Below, one piece after another: positions 16,742-25,807 of a stretch of DNA of 64,000 nucleotides (position 1 is its first letter; every line of letters starts with the position of its first letter). Location: assembly GCA_965276635.1 (NCBI GenBank), contig CBDIBC010000004.1, positions 186,001-250,000 of the forward strand, read 5' to 3'. The DNA is from CBDIBC01 sp965276635 (lineage in GTDB: Bacteria; Actinomycetota; Acidimicrobiia; Acidimicrobiales; Palsa-688). The notes beneath the pieces were generated by a model. That model did no database searches, was not told where the DNA came from, and worked only from the letters and a program-made list of their open reading frames with translations. A program made the position numbers and the translations under genes.

Positions 16742-16761
16742 CCTGACCATCACCAGGAAAG

Positions 16762-16833
16762 CAAACATCTGTTCGGTCGAGCCCCTTGACAACGAACGTG
16801 TGTTCTGGTGAGCTGAGGGGGAACAGACGTTCG
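16762..16833. promoter_or_regulatory. Three LexA boxes in the divergent lexA / LysM-gene promoter
   Basis: CAAACATCTGTTCG (16762-16775), CGAACGTGTGTTCT (16793-16806) and GGAACAGACGTTCG (16820-16833) each match CGAAC-N4-GTTCG with one mismatch. The middle box sits inside the spacer of a TTGACA (16786-16791) to TGAGCT (16809-16814) promoter reading towards the LysM gene. Confidence 0.85.
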
Positions 16834-16914
16834 GGGCGAGGTGCCCCAAGTCGTCACAGGTGCCCAAGTAGTCAGACGTGGTCGGAGGAACCGACCCGGT
16901 ACGTGGAGGTTGGC

Positions 16915-17397
16915 ATGGTCGCAGTGCTCGTCGATGAGCGTCGCTACACCCGCCAGGCGGCGGTTGTCCCGTGCGGTCACGACCGGGGTCGAGACCGCAA
17001 TGCGTGTCGTGGAGTCGGGAGCCGGACGCAGGTCACCGCCGCTGACCGCCTGGAGGAGCGCCAGCCCGCCGCTCGCATACGACCACACGTTGCTCGTCCC
17101 AGCGCGGCGGTCCGTCGGCGCCGCCGCGTCGTTGCGCTGGGGCTCGTCATGCTGGCCGTGACGGGCATCTGGATCGTCGTCCACCGTGCTCCGCCCGGCT
17201 CGAGCAGCGGGATGGCGCAGGCCCGGCCCATCGCCGAGCGGGTCTGGGTCGTGCGCCCGGGCGATACGTTGTGGCAGATCGCCGCCACCACCCGGCGTGG
17301 CGGCGACCTGCGTCCGGTCGTGGACCGGTTGGTCGCGGAGATCGGTGGTCGAGCGTTGCAGGTAGGCCAGCGCATCCCCCTGCCACCAGGGACGTAG
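16915..17397 (+). CDS. Membrane-anchored LysM protein, probable SOS-induced cell-division inhibitor
   Basis: 160 residues: a basic, poorly conserved cytoplasmic part (1-71), one membrane helix (72-90), and an extracytoplasmic LysM domain (111-156, VWVVRPGDTLWQIA to GQRIPLP) that binds peptidoglycan. ATG at 16915 is chosen for its GGAGG ribosome site 5 bases upstream. Being divergent from lexA, under SOS boxes, and followed by nrdR is the same arrangement as Mycobacterium Rv2719c (ChiZ) and Corynebacterium DivS, which block septation after DNA damage. That function is inferred from synteny and architecture, not from sequence identity I can measure. Confidence 0.82.
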   Translation: MVAVLVDERRYTRQAAVVPCGHDRGRDRNACRGVGSRTQVTAADRLEERQPAARIRPHVARPSAAVRRRRRVVALGLVMLAVTGIWIVVHRAPPGSSSGMAQARPIAERVWVVRPGDTLWQIAATTRRGGDLRPVVDRLVAEIGGRALQVGQRIPLPPGT

Positions 17398-17448
17398 CCG
17401 GCCACCCATGTGCACCGGGACCGCAGGCCGTCGGGCGGATCCGACCGG

Positions 17449-17454
17449 TAGGGT
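17449..17454 (+). promoter_or_regulatory. Probable -10 box (TAGGGT) of nrdR, leaderless layout
   Basis: Hexamer ends 7 bases before the GTG start of nrdR, giving it a promoter separate from the SOS one upstream. Confidence 0.5.
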
Positions 17455-17461
17455 CGAGATC

Positions 17462-17950
17462 GTGCGCTGCCCCCGTTGTACGAACACCGAGGACAAGGTG
17501 GTGGACTCGCGCACGGTGGAAGAAGGTGCCTCCATCCGTCGCCGGCGGGAGTGCCTGGCGTGTGGCCGGCGGTTCACCACCTACGAACGCCTGGAAGAGG
17601 TGCCGTTCACCGTCGTGAAGCGCTCTGGGCACCGCGAGCCGTTCGAGCAGGCCAAGATCGTGCTCGGCCTGCGGGCGGCCACCAAGAACCGTCCTGTCGA
17701 TCAGCTGCGGCTCGAAGCGCTGGCCGCCGAGGTGGAGGAGACGGTTCGCCTCGACGGCAGCGACGTCACCAGTGAGGCGGTCGGCCGGGCCGTCCTGGAT
17801 CGCCTGGGCGAGCTCGACGACGTCGCCTACGTCCGTTTCGCCAGCGTGTACAAGGGCTTCACCGACCTGAAGGACTTCCAGCGCGAGGTCGGTTTGCTCA
17901 GGAAGGCGACCGCGCCCAAGCCGTCACCCGACGGTCCGACCGCTCCCTGA
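17462..17950 (+). CDS. nrdR: Ribonucleotide reductase regulator NrdR
   Basis: 162 residues. Zinc ribbon with C3, C6, C31 and C34 (CPRC...CLAC), then an ATP-cone domain from about residue 47 (FTVVKRSGHREPFEQAKIVL) that senses ATP/dATP and represses ribonucleotide reductase genes. GTG start directly before the zinc ribbon, as in the family. It is downstream of the SOS-type LysM gene, an arrangement conserved in actinobacteria. The C-terminal 15 residues are a Pro-rich tail. Confidence 0.96.
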   Translation: MRCPRCTNTEDKVVDSRTVEEGASIRRRRECLACGRRFTTYERLEEVPFTVVKRSGHREPFEQAKIVLGLRAATKNRPVDQLRLEALAAEVEETVRLDGSDVTSEAVGRAVLDRLGELDDVAYVRFASVYKGFTDLKDFQREVGLLRKATAPKPSPDGPTAP

Positions 17951-18000
17951 GGGCCCGGGGTTTGAGTTGGGCGGACCTACCGGTCACCCTCATGGTCACG

Positions 18001-18035
18001 GACGGCCCGGGCCGCCACCGGCCGACCGGGCCGTC
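18001..18035. terminator. Possible terminator hairpin after nrdR
   Basis: GACGGCCCGG and CCGGGCCGTC are perfect 10-base inverted arms with a 15-base loop, 50 bases after nrdR. No T-tract follows. Downstream, CCAGTC is repeated three times at an 11-base period (18061, 18072, 18083). Confidence 0.4.
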
Positions 18036-18175
18036 ACCAGCCGGGCTCGGTAGTCGCGAGCCAGTCGTCGGCCAGTCCTCGGCCAGTCGTGAGCTACAGC
18101 CCGCATCCCGGCGCAGGACATAGGGTCGTTCGAGCGCATCTCGGAGGCGAGGTGGGGTCGATCGAGAGGAGACAC

Positions 18176-19207
18176 ATGCGGATCGGAGTGCTCACCGGTG
18201 GGGGCGACTGCCCGGGGCTGAACGCCGTCATCCGAGCCGTGGTCCGCAAGGGAGAGGTAGGGCACGGCGACGAGTTCGTCGGGTTCCTCGACGGGTGGCG
18301 TGGGGTGGTCGAGCAACGCACCACCCCACTCGACGTCGAACGCTGCCGGGGCATCCTGCCTCGAGGCGGAACCATCCTGGGCACGTCCCGGACCAACCCG
18401 TTCAAGATCGACGGCGGGGTCGACCGGGCCGTCGCCACGCTGCGGGCCGAGCGCATCGATGCCATGGTGGCTATCGGCGGGGAGGACACCCTCGGCGTCG
18501 CCCACCGCCTGCGCGACCACGGCGCATCCATCGTCGGCGTGCCCAAGACCATCGACAACGACCTGTCCGCCACCGAGGTCACCTTCGGGTTCCACACCGC
18601 CGTCCAGATCGCCACGGACGCCATCGATCGGCTGCACACCACCGCAGAGTCCCACGACCGGGTGATCGTGTGCGAGGTCATGGGCCGCCACGCCGGGTGG
18701 ATCGCCACCTACGCCGGCATCGCCGGTGGCGCGGCGGAGATCCTGGTTCCCGAGGAGCCCTTCGACATCGACGAGGTCTGCCGGAACCTCAAGGTCCGCC
18801 ACGCCAAGGGCCGTTATGCCTCGATCGTGGTGGTGGCCGAGGGGGCCATTCCTGCCGCCGGCACCCTGGCTGTGGCTTCCCCCGAGCTCGACCAGTTCGG
18901 CCATCCTCGACTCGGCGGCATCGCCAACACCCTGGCCGCAGAGATCGAGGAGCGGACCGGCTTCGAGACTCGCGTCACCATCCTCGGGCACATCCAGCGG
19001 GGGGGCACCCCCACGGCCTTCGACCGGGTGCTCGCCACCCGATTCGGTCTGGGCGCCATCGATGCCGTCCACGACGGTGCCTTCGACCAGATGGTCGCGC
19101 TGCGATCGGGGGACATCATCCGGGTGCCGCTGGCCGAGGCCGTCACGACGCTGAAGACGGTGGACCGGGACCTCCTCCACGACGTGTCCAACCTGTTCTT
19201 CTCGTAG
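18176..19207 (+). CDS. pfkA: 6-phosphofructokinase, pyrophosphate-dependent type by key residues
   Basis: 343 residues, phosphorylates fructose 6-phosphate in glycolysis. N-terminal GVLTGGGDCPGLNAVIR, FKIDGGVDRA, substrate motif PKTIDNDL and MGRHAGWIA are intact. Position 104 is Asp (GGED) and 124 is Lys (PKT); in characterised enzymes Asp104/Lys124 marks PPi-dependent and Gly104 marks ATP-dependent PFK, as in the PPi enzyme of Amycolatopsis with the same GGEDTLG sequence. The ATG at 18176 has a GAGAGGA ribosome site; a possible frame extension upstream has no similarity. It is convergent with the next gene. Confidence 0.92.
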   Translation: MRIGVLTGGGDCPGLNAVIRAVVRKGEVGHGDEFVGFLDGWRGVVEQRTTPLDVERCRGILPRGGTILGTSRTNPFKIDGGVDRAVATLRAERIDAMVAIGGEDTLGVAHRLRDHGASIVGVPKTIDNDLSATEVTFGFHTAVQIATDAIDRLHTTAESHDRVIVCEVMGRHAGWIATYAGIAGGAAEILVPEEPFDIDEVCRNLKVRHAKGRYASIVVVAEGAIPAAGTLAVASPELDQFGHPRLGGIANTLAAEIEERTGFETRVTILGHIQRGGTPTAFDRVLATRFGLGAIDAVHDGAFDQMVALRSGDIIRVPLAEAVTTLKTVDRDLLHDVSNLFFS

Positions 19208-19227
19208 GGCCATCGAGTCGCGCCCCG

Positions 19228-20178
19228 TCACCACATGATCGGCTCGGGCCCATCGGGGACGGCAAAGGCGTCCGCCGCGGCCAACAGGTCGGTGAGGGGC
19301 TCCGCCAGCGCCGGCACCGCCGCCAGCACGGTGCGGCCGGGCAGGATCTCCACCGTGCCGCCCGCCTCCTGGCAGATGAGCATGCCGGCCGACAGATCCC
19401 ACGGGTTCAGGCCCCACTCGTAGTAGGCGTCCACCCGGCCGCCGGCCACCCAGCACAGATCGAGGGCGGCCGACCCGAAGCGGCGGATGTCGCGCACCTG
19501 TGGCAGGAGCTGGGCGGCGATGCGCCCCTGCCAACGCCGCCGCTCGGGCCGGTAGCCGAAGCCGGTCACCACCAGAGCGGTTTCGGTGGTCGAACGGCCA
19601 GTTGCCACCCGGCAGGGCGCGCCGTTGCACCACGCACCCCAGCCCCGCGCTGCGGCCCACACCTCCTGCCGGGACGCATCGATCACCACACCGACCACCG
19701 CCCGACCGTCCACCTCGGCGGCGATGGAGACGGAGAAGGCGCCGATGCCGAAGAGGTAGTTGGTGGTGCCGTCCAAGGGATCGACCACCCAACGCACACC
19801 GGTGGAGCCCGGGCGGGACGTCCCTTCCTCGCCGAGCAGGCCGTCGTCGGGCCGTTGGTCGGCCAGGACGTCGGAGATCACGGCTTCGGCGGCGCGGTCG
19901 ACCTCCGAGACCATGTCGGTGGCCGACGACTTGGTGTCGACCCGCATCGGGGGTCGACCGATCCCCTCCAGGTGGATCGCCGCCGCTTGCTGCGCAGCCA
20001 GCAAGGCGACGCCGGCCAGCTCGCCGAGCGGCCGGCCGTCCGCGGACTCGAGCACTGACCGGCCGAACGCTTCGGCAGGGGACAGGCGAAGCGGCGGGGG
20101 CAACGTAGCGGGCAGGGGGAGCACCCCACGGTTGTACCCCACCACTCCCTCCCGGTCGTACCCGATGGGGCTACCCAT
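19228..20178 (-). CDS. Inositol monophosphatase family protein
   Basis: Up to 316 residues. Metal-dependent phosphatase with the three family motifs: LLGEEGT, VVDPLDGTTNYLFG and NPWDLSAGMLICQEAGG. Substrate could be inositol phosphate, histidinol phosphate or a nucleotide such as PAP; the sequence alone does not decide. The start is uncertain: ATG at 20178 is taken as the limit, but GTGs at 20145 and 20142 after a GGGAGG are plausible. Convergent with pfkA (20 bases apart), divergent from threonine aldolase. Confidence 0.85.
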   Translation of the reverse strand: MGSPIGYDREGVVGYNRGVLPLPATLPPPLRLSPAEAFGRSVLESADGRPLGELAGVALLAAQQAAAIHLEGIGRPPMRVDTKSSATDMVSEVDRAAEAVISDVLADQRPDDGLLGEEGTSRPGSTGVRWVVDPLDGTTNYLFGIGAFSVSIAAEVDGRAVVGVVIDASRQEVWAAARGWGAWCNGAPCRVATGRSTTETALVVTGFGYRPERRRWQGRIAAQLLPQVRDIRRFGSAALDLCWVAGGRVDAYYEWGLNPWDLSAGMLICQEAGGTVEILPGRTVLAAVPALAEPLTDLLAAADAFAVPDGPEPIMW

Positions 20179-20214
20179 GCCGCTGAGCCCCTCGCGCCGC
20201 ACCACGGGCATCGG

Positions 20215-20220
20215 TAGCGT
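20215..20220 (+). promoter_or_regulatory. Probable -10 box (TAGCGT) of the threonine aldolase gene, leaderless layout
   Basis: Hexamer ends 7 bases before the ATG at 20228; same sequence as the dapE box. Confidence 0.5.
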
Positions 20221-20227
20221 GACCGAG

Positions 20228-21244
<1,017 letters not shown>

Positions 21245-21295
21245 CCGTTCGCGTCGCGACTCGGGCGGGCCGCGGCGGTGCATGGGAGGCAGCTC

Positions 21296-21345
21296 ATCGT
21301 TCGCGCGTTTGCCCAGGGACGTACCTGGGCAAACGCGCGAACGAC
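21296..21345. repeat. 50-base palindromic dispersed repeat, copy 1 (hairpin between convergent genes)
   Basis: Arms of 20 bases (CGTTCGCGCGTTTGCCCAGG at 21298-21317 and its exact complement at 21324-21343) enclose a 6-base loop. The element lies between the ends of two convergent genes and could end transcription from both sides. A near-identical inverted copy is at 34169-34218. Confidence 0.9.
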
Positions 21346-21350
21346 GCCGA

Positions 21351-22970
21351 TCAGGGCTGCGGTTGGCCCCGTCCGCCGTCGCGTCCAACGCCGCCCGTCG
21401 GCCGTATCGCGCCGCCCGTCGGCCGTCCTGGGAGGGTAGCTGCCGTGGGAATGGCGCCATCGGGCGGACGGAACAGATCGGTCGGTGCCGTGCGCCCGCG
21501 CAGGTGCGCGGCGCCCTCGGGCTGCCATCCCGGGTAATCCGATCCGGCGGCCTCCACCACCCGCCGGCTGGCCAGCACCCGAGCCGGATGCTCCTTGGCC
21601 AGGTCGGTGAGTCGGGCGGCCTCGTTCACCGGGTCCCCGACGACCGTGTACTCGAACCGTTCGGCCGAGCCGATGTTCCCGGCGACCACCGCTCCCGACG
21701 ACACGCCGACGGCGGCATCCAACCGGACTCCCAGCACGGCCACGGTGGGAACCCGTGTGACGATCTCGGTCGCGGCTCGGAGGGCCCGCACCGCGTGGTC
21801 CGTGCGCCCGATCGGCGGCCCGAACACGCACAGGGCGCCGTCGCCCTCGAACTTGTTCACCCAGCCGCCGTGCTGGCGCACGGCGCCCTCGACCGCGGCG
21901 AAGTAGGCGTTCAGGGCGGCGACCACCTGCTCGGGTGCTAGCTCCTCGGCCATGGCCGTCGAGCCTCGGAGGTCGACGAACAGCACGCTGGCCTCGGCTC
22001 GCACGCCGGACCGCTCGGTCCCTCGCTCCAACGCACCGGCGGCGACCTCCTCGCCGACGTAGCGGCCGAAGAGGTCCTCGAGCTCGCGACGCTGGCGCAG
22101 GCCCTCCACCATTCGGTTGACCCCGGCCTGGAGCTGGCCGACCTCGCCCAGGTCGTCGACCACGACGGCCACGTCCAGGTCGCCGGCCTCGACCTGGCCC
22201 AGCGCCATGCGAACGGCACGGAGCGGCTCAGAGACGGCCCTCGCCGCGCCCGTCGTGATGAGGAAGCCGCTGGCCAGGCCGCCGACGCACAGGAACACGA
22301 GCGTGCCGGTGAAGTCCGACAGGCTGCGGCGCGCCTCGCCGACGGGGACGAGCAACAAGGCGACGAGGGGCACCGCGGACCCGAAGGCCCACGAGAAGAG
22401 CAGTCGGGGGAGGACCTTGATGCCGCGGCTCCCGGAGGGCAGGTCGCCGGCGAGGACCGTGGCGGTGACGGGCCGCAGCACCCGCTCGGTGAGCAGGGCG
22501 CTGAGGGTGGAGCTGGCGACGCCCGCCAGGAGCACACCGACCACGACGAGGAGCACACGACCGAACGGGTACCCGAGCAGCGCGTTCAGCAAGCCGGCGC
22601 TCAGCGCACCGATCGTCCAGTAGCTGAAGACGCTGATGGCCACCCGCAGGGGGGCCTGCAGCGTGGCCCGCCGCTCCGACGGTGTCGGCCGCCGCGCCGC
22701 GCGCACCCACCGGGCCACCGGTCGGAACATGCGAACGTTGATGAGGCCGGCGATGGGGAGGGCCACGACGACGAACACGGCGAAGCTGGAGACGGTGATG
22801 TGGGACGTGTGGGTTGGCCCGGCCTTTCCCCCGACAGGCAGGGCCAGGAACCGGAAGTAGAGGTAGAGGGCGACGCCGGGGATGGTGTTGCTAACCAGCA
22901 GCAGCACGACGAGGACGGCGGTCGGGCGGGACACGATGCGCAGCGTCGCCGACGACTCCGTGTCCGTCAT
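21351..22970 (-). CDS. Membrane class III adenylate/guanylate cyclase with HAMP domain
   Basis: 539 residues. About six membrane helices in the first 265 residues, a HAMP linker near 265-315 (VSEPLRAVRMALGQVEAGDL), then a cyclase domain from about 340: metal ligand in VLFVDLRGSTAMAEEL, substrate and metal residues in WVNKFEGDGALCVFG, and the transition-state pair in VVGDPVNEAARL. The overall plan is that of mycobacterial Rv1318c-Rv1320c. The product is probably cAMP, judging from the family. A glycine/proline tail ends the protein. ATG at 22970 lies 6 bases after a -10 box. Confidence 0.9.
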   Translation of the reverse strand: MTDTESSATLRIVSRPTAVLVVLLLVSNTIPGVALYLYFRFLALPVGGKAGPTHTSHITVSSFAVFVVVALPIAGLINVRMFRPVARWVRAARRPTPSERRATLQAPLRVAISVFSYWTIGALSAGLLNALLGYPFGRVLLVVVGVLLAGVASSTLSALLTERVLRPVTATVLAGDLPSGSRGIKVLPRLLFSWAFGSAVPLVALLLVPVGEARRSLSDFTGTLVFLCVGGLASGFLITTGAARAVSEPLRAVRMALGQVEAGDLDVAVVVDDLGEVGQLQAGVNRMVEGLRQRRELEDLFGRYVGEEVAAGALERGTERSGVRAEASVLFVDLRGSTAMAEELAPEQVVAALNAYFAAVEGAVRQHGGWVNKFEGDGALCVFGPPIGRTDHAVRALRAATEIVTRVPTVAVLGVRLDAAVGVSSGAVVAGNIGSAERFEYTVVGDPVNEAARLTDLAKEHPARVLASRRVVEAAGSDYPGWQPEGAAHLRGRTAPTDLFRPPDGAIPTAATLPGRPTGGAIRPTGGVGRDGGRGQPQP

Positions 22971-22976
22971 GGCAGA

Positions 22977-22982
22977 ACGGTA
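22977..22982 (-). promoter_or_regulatory. Probable -10 box (TACCGT, minus strand) of the cyclase gene
   Basis: Hexamer 6 bases upstream of the ATG at 22970 on the minus strand; leaderless layout. The divergent PIG-L promoter starts only 28 bases away. Confidence 0.5.
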
Positions 22983-23010
22983 GCAACCGGCCGGGGTCTC
23001 ACCCGCACCG

Positions 23011-23016
23011 TAGGCT
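23011..23016 (+). promoter_or_regulatory. Probable -10 box (TAGGCT) of the PIG-L deacetylase gene
   Basis: Hexamer ends 7 bases before the GTG at 23024, with no ribosome site; identical to the rimO box. Confidence 0.5.
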
Positions 23017-23023
23017 CGTCTGT

Positions 23024-23749
23024 GTGGCCGAGCGCGACAGAGTTGAGATCGACCGGACGGCCCCTGTGCGCGTGCTGGCCATCTACGCCCACCCTGATGA
23101 TCCCGACGTGTCCGCTGGGGGAACCTTGGCCCGCTGGGCGTCGGCCGGCGCTGCCGTCCACGTCTGCATCTGCGCCGACGGGGATAAGGGCTCGATGGAT
23201 CCCGATGTCGACACCGACGACCTGGTGCGGCGCCGTCGGGAGGAGGTGGTCGCGGCCGGGCGGCTCCTCGGGGTGATCGACCAGCATTGGCTCGGCTATC
23301 GGGACGGGGAGATGGAGGTGGACGCCTCGCTCCGGGGCCGGCTGGTGGAGCAGATCCGCCAGGTCCGACCGGACGTGGTTGTCGGCCCTGACCCCACCGC
23401 CGTCTTCTTCGGTTCCCAGTACATCAACCACCGCGACCACCGGGTCGTTGGATGGGCGACGATCGATGCCGTCGCGCCGGCTGCCGCCAACCCGCACTAC
23501 TTTGCCCACCTCGGACCCGCTCACCGCCCGCGAGTGCTGTATCTCTCCGGCACGCTGGAGCCCAACGTCTGGGTGGACATCTCCGACAGCCTGGACGCCA
23601 AGGCCGCCGCCATCGCCTGCCACGCCAGCCAGACCGGAGACGCCGGGGAATGGCTGCGCAGCGTCGTCCGCCAGCGAGCGGAGGAGTCGGGTCGGCAGGC
23701 GGCGGTGCCCTACGCCGAGAGCTTTCGGCGGATCGTGCTCGAGGACTAG
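23024..23749 (+). CDS. PIG-L family N-acetylglucosaminyl deacetylase-like protein
   Basis: 241 residues, zinc-dependent LmbE/PIG-L fold. The signature is AIYAHPDDPDVSAGGTLA (His, Asp, Asp), with Asp where most members have Glu at the last position; the third zinc ligand is in INHRDHRVVG. Actinobacterial relatives include MshB and Mca of mycothiol metabolism, but many PIG-L proteins have other substrates and nothing here ties it to mycothiol. GTG at 23024. dinB starts 2 bases after its stop, so the two are probably cotranscribed. Confidence 0.87.
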   Translation: MAERDRVEIDRTAPVRVLAIYAHPDDPDVSAGGTLARWASAGAAVHVCICADGDKGSMDPDVDTDDLVRRRREEVVAAGRLLGVIDQHWLGYRDGEMEVDASLRGRLVEQIRQVRPDVVVGPDPTAVFFGSQYINHRDHRVVGWATIDAVAPAAANPHYFAHLGPAHRPRVLYLSGTLEPNVWVDISDSLDAKAAAIACHASQTGDAGEWLRSVVRQRAEESGRQAAVPYAESFRRIVLED

Positions 23750-23751
23750 CC

Positions 23752-25182
23752 GTGCCCGGGCGCGCCGACGCCACCATCCTGCACGTCGACATGGACGCCT
23801 TCTACGCCGCCGTGGAGGTGCTCGACGACCCCAGCCTGGCCGGCCGGCCGCTCATCGTCGGCGGCACGGCCGAGCGGGGTGTCGTCGCCTCGTGCAGCTA
23901 CGAGGCCCGCGCCTTCGGCATCCGTTCGGCCATGGCCGGCGCCCAGGCCCGGCGCCTGTGCCCGCAGGCCGTGTTTGTCCCCGGCCGCTTCGACCGCTAC
24001 CAGGAGATCTCGGTCGGGATCCACCGGATATTCCATGAGTACACGCCACTGGTGGAAGGGATCGCCCTCGACGAGGCCTTCCTGGACGTCACCGGTGCGG
24101 TACGGCTGATGGGCCCGCCGCCGTCGATCGGCGCCTCCATCCGCCAGCGGATCCGGGCGCAGTTGGGTCTGGCCTGCTCGGTCGGGTTGGCGACCACCAA
24201 GTTCGTGGCCAAGCTGGCTTCGGAAGCAGCCAAGCCCCGCCCGTCGGCGGCCGGCGCCATCGCCGGCCCGGGCGTCTTCGTGGTGGCGGCCGGCGAGGAG
24301 CTGGGATTCCTGCACCCGCTGCCGATCGAGGCGCTCTGGGGCGTCGGTCCGGTGACGTCGGCCAAACTCCGACGGTTGGGCCTGACGACGGTCGGGGCGC
24401 TCTCCGAGGTGTCGCTGGCGACGCTGGCCTCGGCGGTGGGCCGCGCTCATGGCCAGCACCTGCACGCCTTGTCCCACGGCATCGACGAACGGTCGGTCGA
24501 GCCCGACCGGGCCGTGAAGTCCGTCGGCCACGAGGAGACCTTCGCCACCGACCGGTACGCCTCCGCCGACCTGCACCGGGAGCTCGTCCGCATGGGCGAC
24601 GCCGTGGCCGCCCGGCTACGTCACGCCGGGGTGGTCGGCCGGACGGTGACGATCAAGGTCCGCTACGGCGACTTCACCACCCTGACGCGGGCGCGCACCG
24701 CGCCGCGGCCGACGGATACGGCCCACGAGCTGGTGGCGGTGGCCGGCGCTCTCCTGGAGCAGGTCGACCTCCGCCCGGGGGTGCGGCTCCTCGGCGTGTC
24801 GGTATCGAACCTGCAGCTTGCGGTCGAGGGGCCGGCCGAGCAGCTGAGCCTGTTGGCGGACCCGGCTGCCCGGGCCCGGCGGCCCGACACCGGGGGCGGC
24901 GCCGACCCCCGACGAGCGGGTGGTCGCGACCCGGGAGCGCCCGTGGCGGCGCCGGGCTCCGACACCGACGGGTGGCTGGCGGCGAGCGATGCGGTCCAGG
25001 CCGTGCGGGCTCGCTTCGGTGACCGATCGGTGGGGCCGGCGACCCTGCTGGGCCCCGCCGGCCTCCGCCTCAAGCGGGCCGGCGACACCCAGTGGGGCCC
25101 GAGCCGGGTGCCGGACGACGATGGGTCGGGCGACGGGACCCGGACCGCCGGCGGCGAGGACCAGCGCCACCGTCGGCCCTGA
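23752..25182 (+). CDS. dinB: DNA polymerase IV (Y-family)
   Basis: 476 residues, translesion polymerase. Palm motif LHVDMDAFYAAVE near residues 10-22, second acidic motif GIALDEAFLDVTG, thumb HhH region (LWGVGPVTSAKLRRLG) and little-finger domain (KSVGHEETFATDR) are intact. The C-terminal 90 residues are Gly/Asp/Arg-rich and lack an obvious beta-clamp peptide that I can place. GTG at 23752 lies 2 bases after the PIG-L stop. I see no SOS box immediately upstream. Confidence 0.93.
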   Translation: MPGRADATILHVDMDAFYAAVEVLDDPSLAGRPLIVGGTAERGVVASCSYEARAFGIRSAMAGAQARRLCPQAVFVPGRFDRYQEISVGIHRIFHEYTPLVEGIALDEAFLDVTGAVRLMGPPPSIGASIRQRIRAQLGLACSVGLATTKFVAKLASEAAKPRPSAAGAIAGPGVFVVAAGEELGFLHPLPIEALWGVGPVTSAKLRRLGLTTVGALSEVSLATLASAVGRAHGQHLHALSHGIDERSVEPDRAVKSVGHEETFATDRYASADLHRELVRMGDAVAARLRHAGVVGRTVTIKVRYGDFTTLTRARTAPRPTDTAHELVAVAGALLEQVDLRPGVRLLGVSVSNLQLAVEGPAEQLSLLADPAARARRPDTGGGADPRRAGGRDPGAPVAAPGSDTDGWLAASDAVQAVRARFGDRSVGPATLLGPAGLRLKRAGDTQWGPSRVPDDDGSGDGTRTAGGEDQRHRRP

Positions 25183-25288
25183 GCGGCGGGTGCTGGCGTG
25201 GGCTGCCGGCCGGCAGCGGACCGCGTTGCTGTAGCGTGGGTTGGGGCGCGAAGATAAGGCGCTCAGCGTGGAGAAGTGGGGTTTAGAG

Positions 25289-25663
25289 GTGCCGCTTTCC
25301 GAGAACGAACAGCGCATATTGCACGAGATCGAGCGTGGTTTCTACGACCACGATCCGGAGTCCGCCCGCCGCATCGAGTCGACGACCCTCCCTCGGTACC
25401 TGGCCCGCAACTGCCGATGGGCCGCCCTCGGCTTCCTGGCCGGTCTGGTCGTCCTGGTCGCGTCGTTCGCGTCCAGCTGGGTGCTCGGCATCGTGGGCTT
25501 CGTGATCATGCTGGCCAGCGCCTTCGTGTTCATCCAGAACCTGCGGCGCATGGGCCAGCACGGCTGGCAGCAGCTGTCGCAGACCATGAAGGCGCACCCC
25601 ATGAACGACGTGATCGGCGACGCCAACCGACGCCTGCGCCGCCGCTTCGGCGACGACCGCTAG
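25289..25663 (+). CDS. DUF3040 membrane protein
   Basis: 124 residues. Starts with VPLSENEQRILHEIERGFYD, the standard DUF3040 N-terminus, then two membrane helices at about 44-62 and 64-82, and a basic C-terminal tail. The family is restricted to actinobacteria, usually sits near dinB or the mra cluster, and its function is unknown. GTG at 25289 fits the family's N-terminus; a GTG at 25268 is an alternative start. A possible -10 (TAGCGT) is near 25232. Confidence 0.88.
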   Translation: MPLSENEQRILHEIERGFYDHDPESARRIESTTLPRYLARNCRWAALGFLAGLVVLVASFASSWVLGIVGFVIMLASAFVFIQNLRRMGQHGWQQLSQTMKAHPMNDVIGDANRRLRRRFGDDR

Positions 25664-25680
25664 CCGCCCCGGCGACGACC

Positions 25681-25760
25681 GCTCGCGGGCCGAGCGGGCC
25701 GCGAGCTTCGGGCGCATCGTGGTGTCGACGAGCTGTCGCTGGCGCTGTTTTGTCGACACC
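25681..25760. terminator. Hairpins between convergent DUF3040 and transglutaminase genes
   Basis: GCTCGCGG/CCGCGAGC (25681-25688, 25699-25706) is a perfect 8-base stem with a 10-base loop. A second pair, GGTGTCGAC/GTCGACACC (25721-25729, 25752-25760), has a 22-base loop. Either could end transcription of the DUF3040 gene or of the minus-strand operon. Confidence 0.45.
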
Positions 25761-25807
25761 GGGATGAGGGCTGGTCGGCGCACGAGGGCGGCCCGACCCA
25801 GGTCCGG

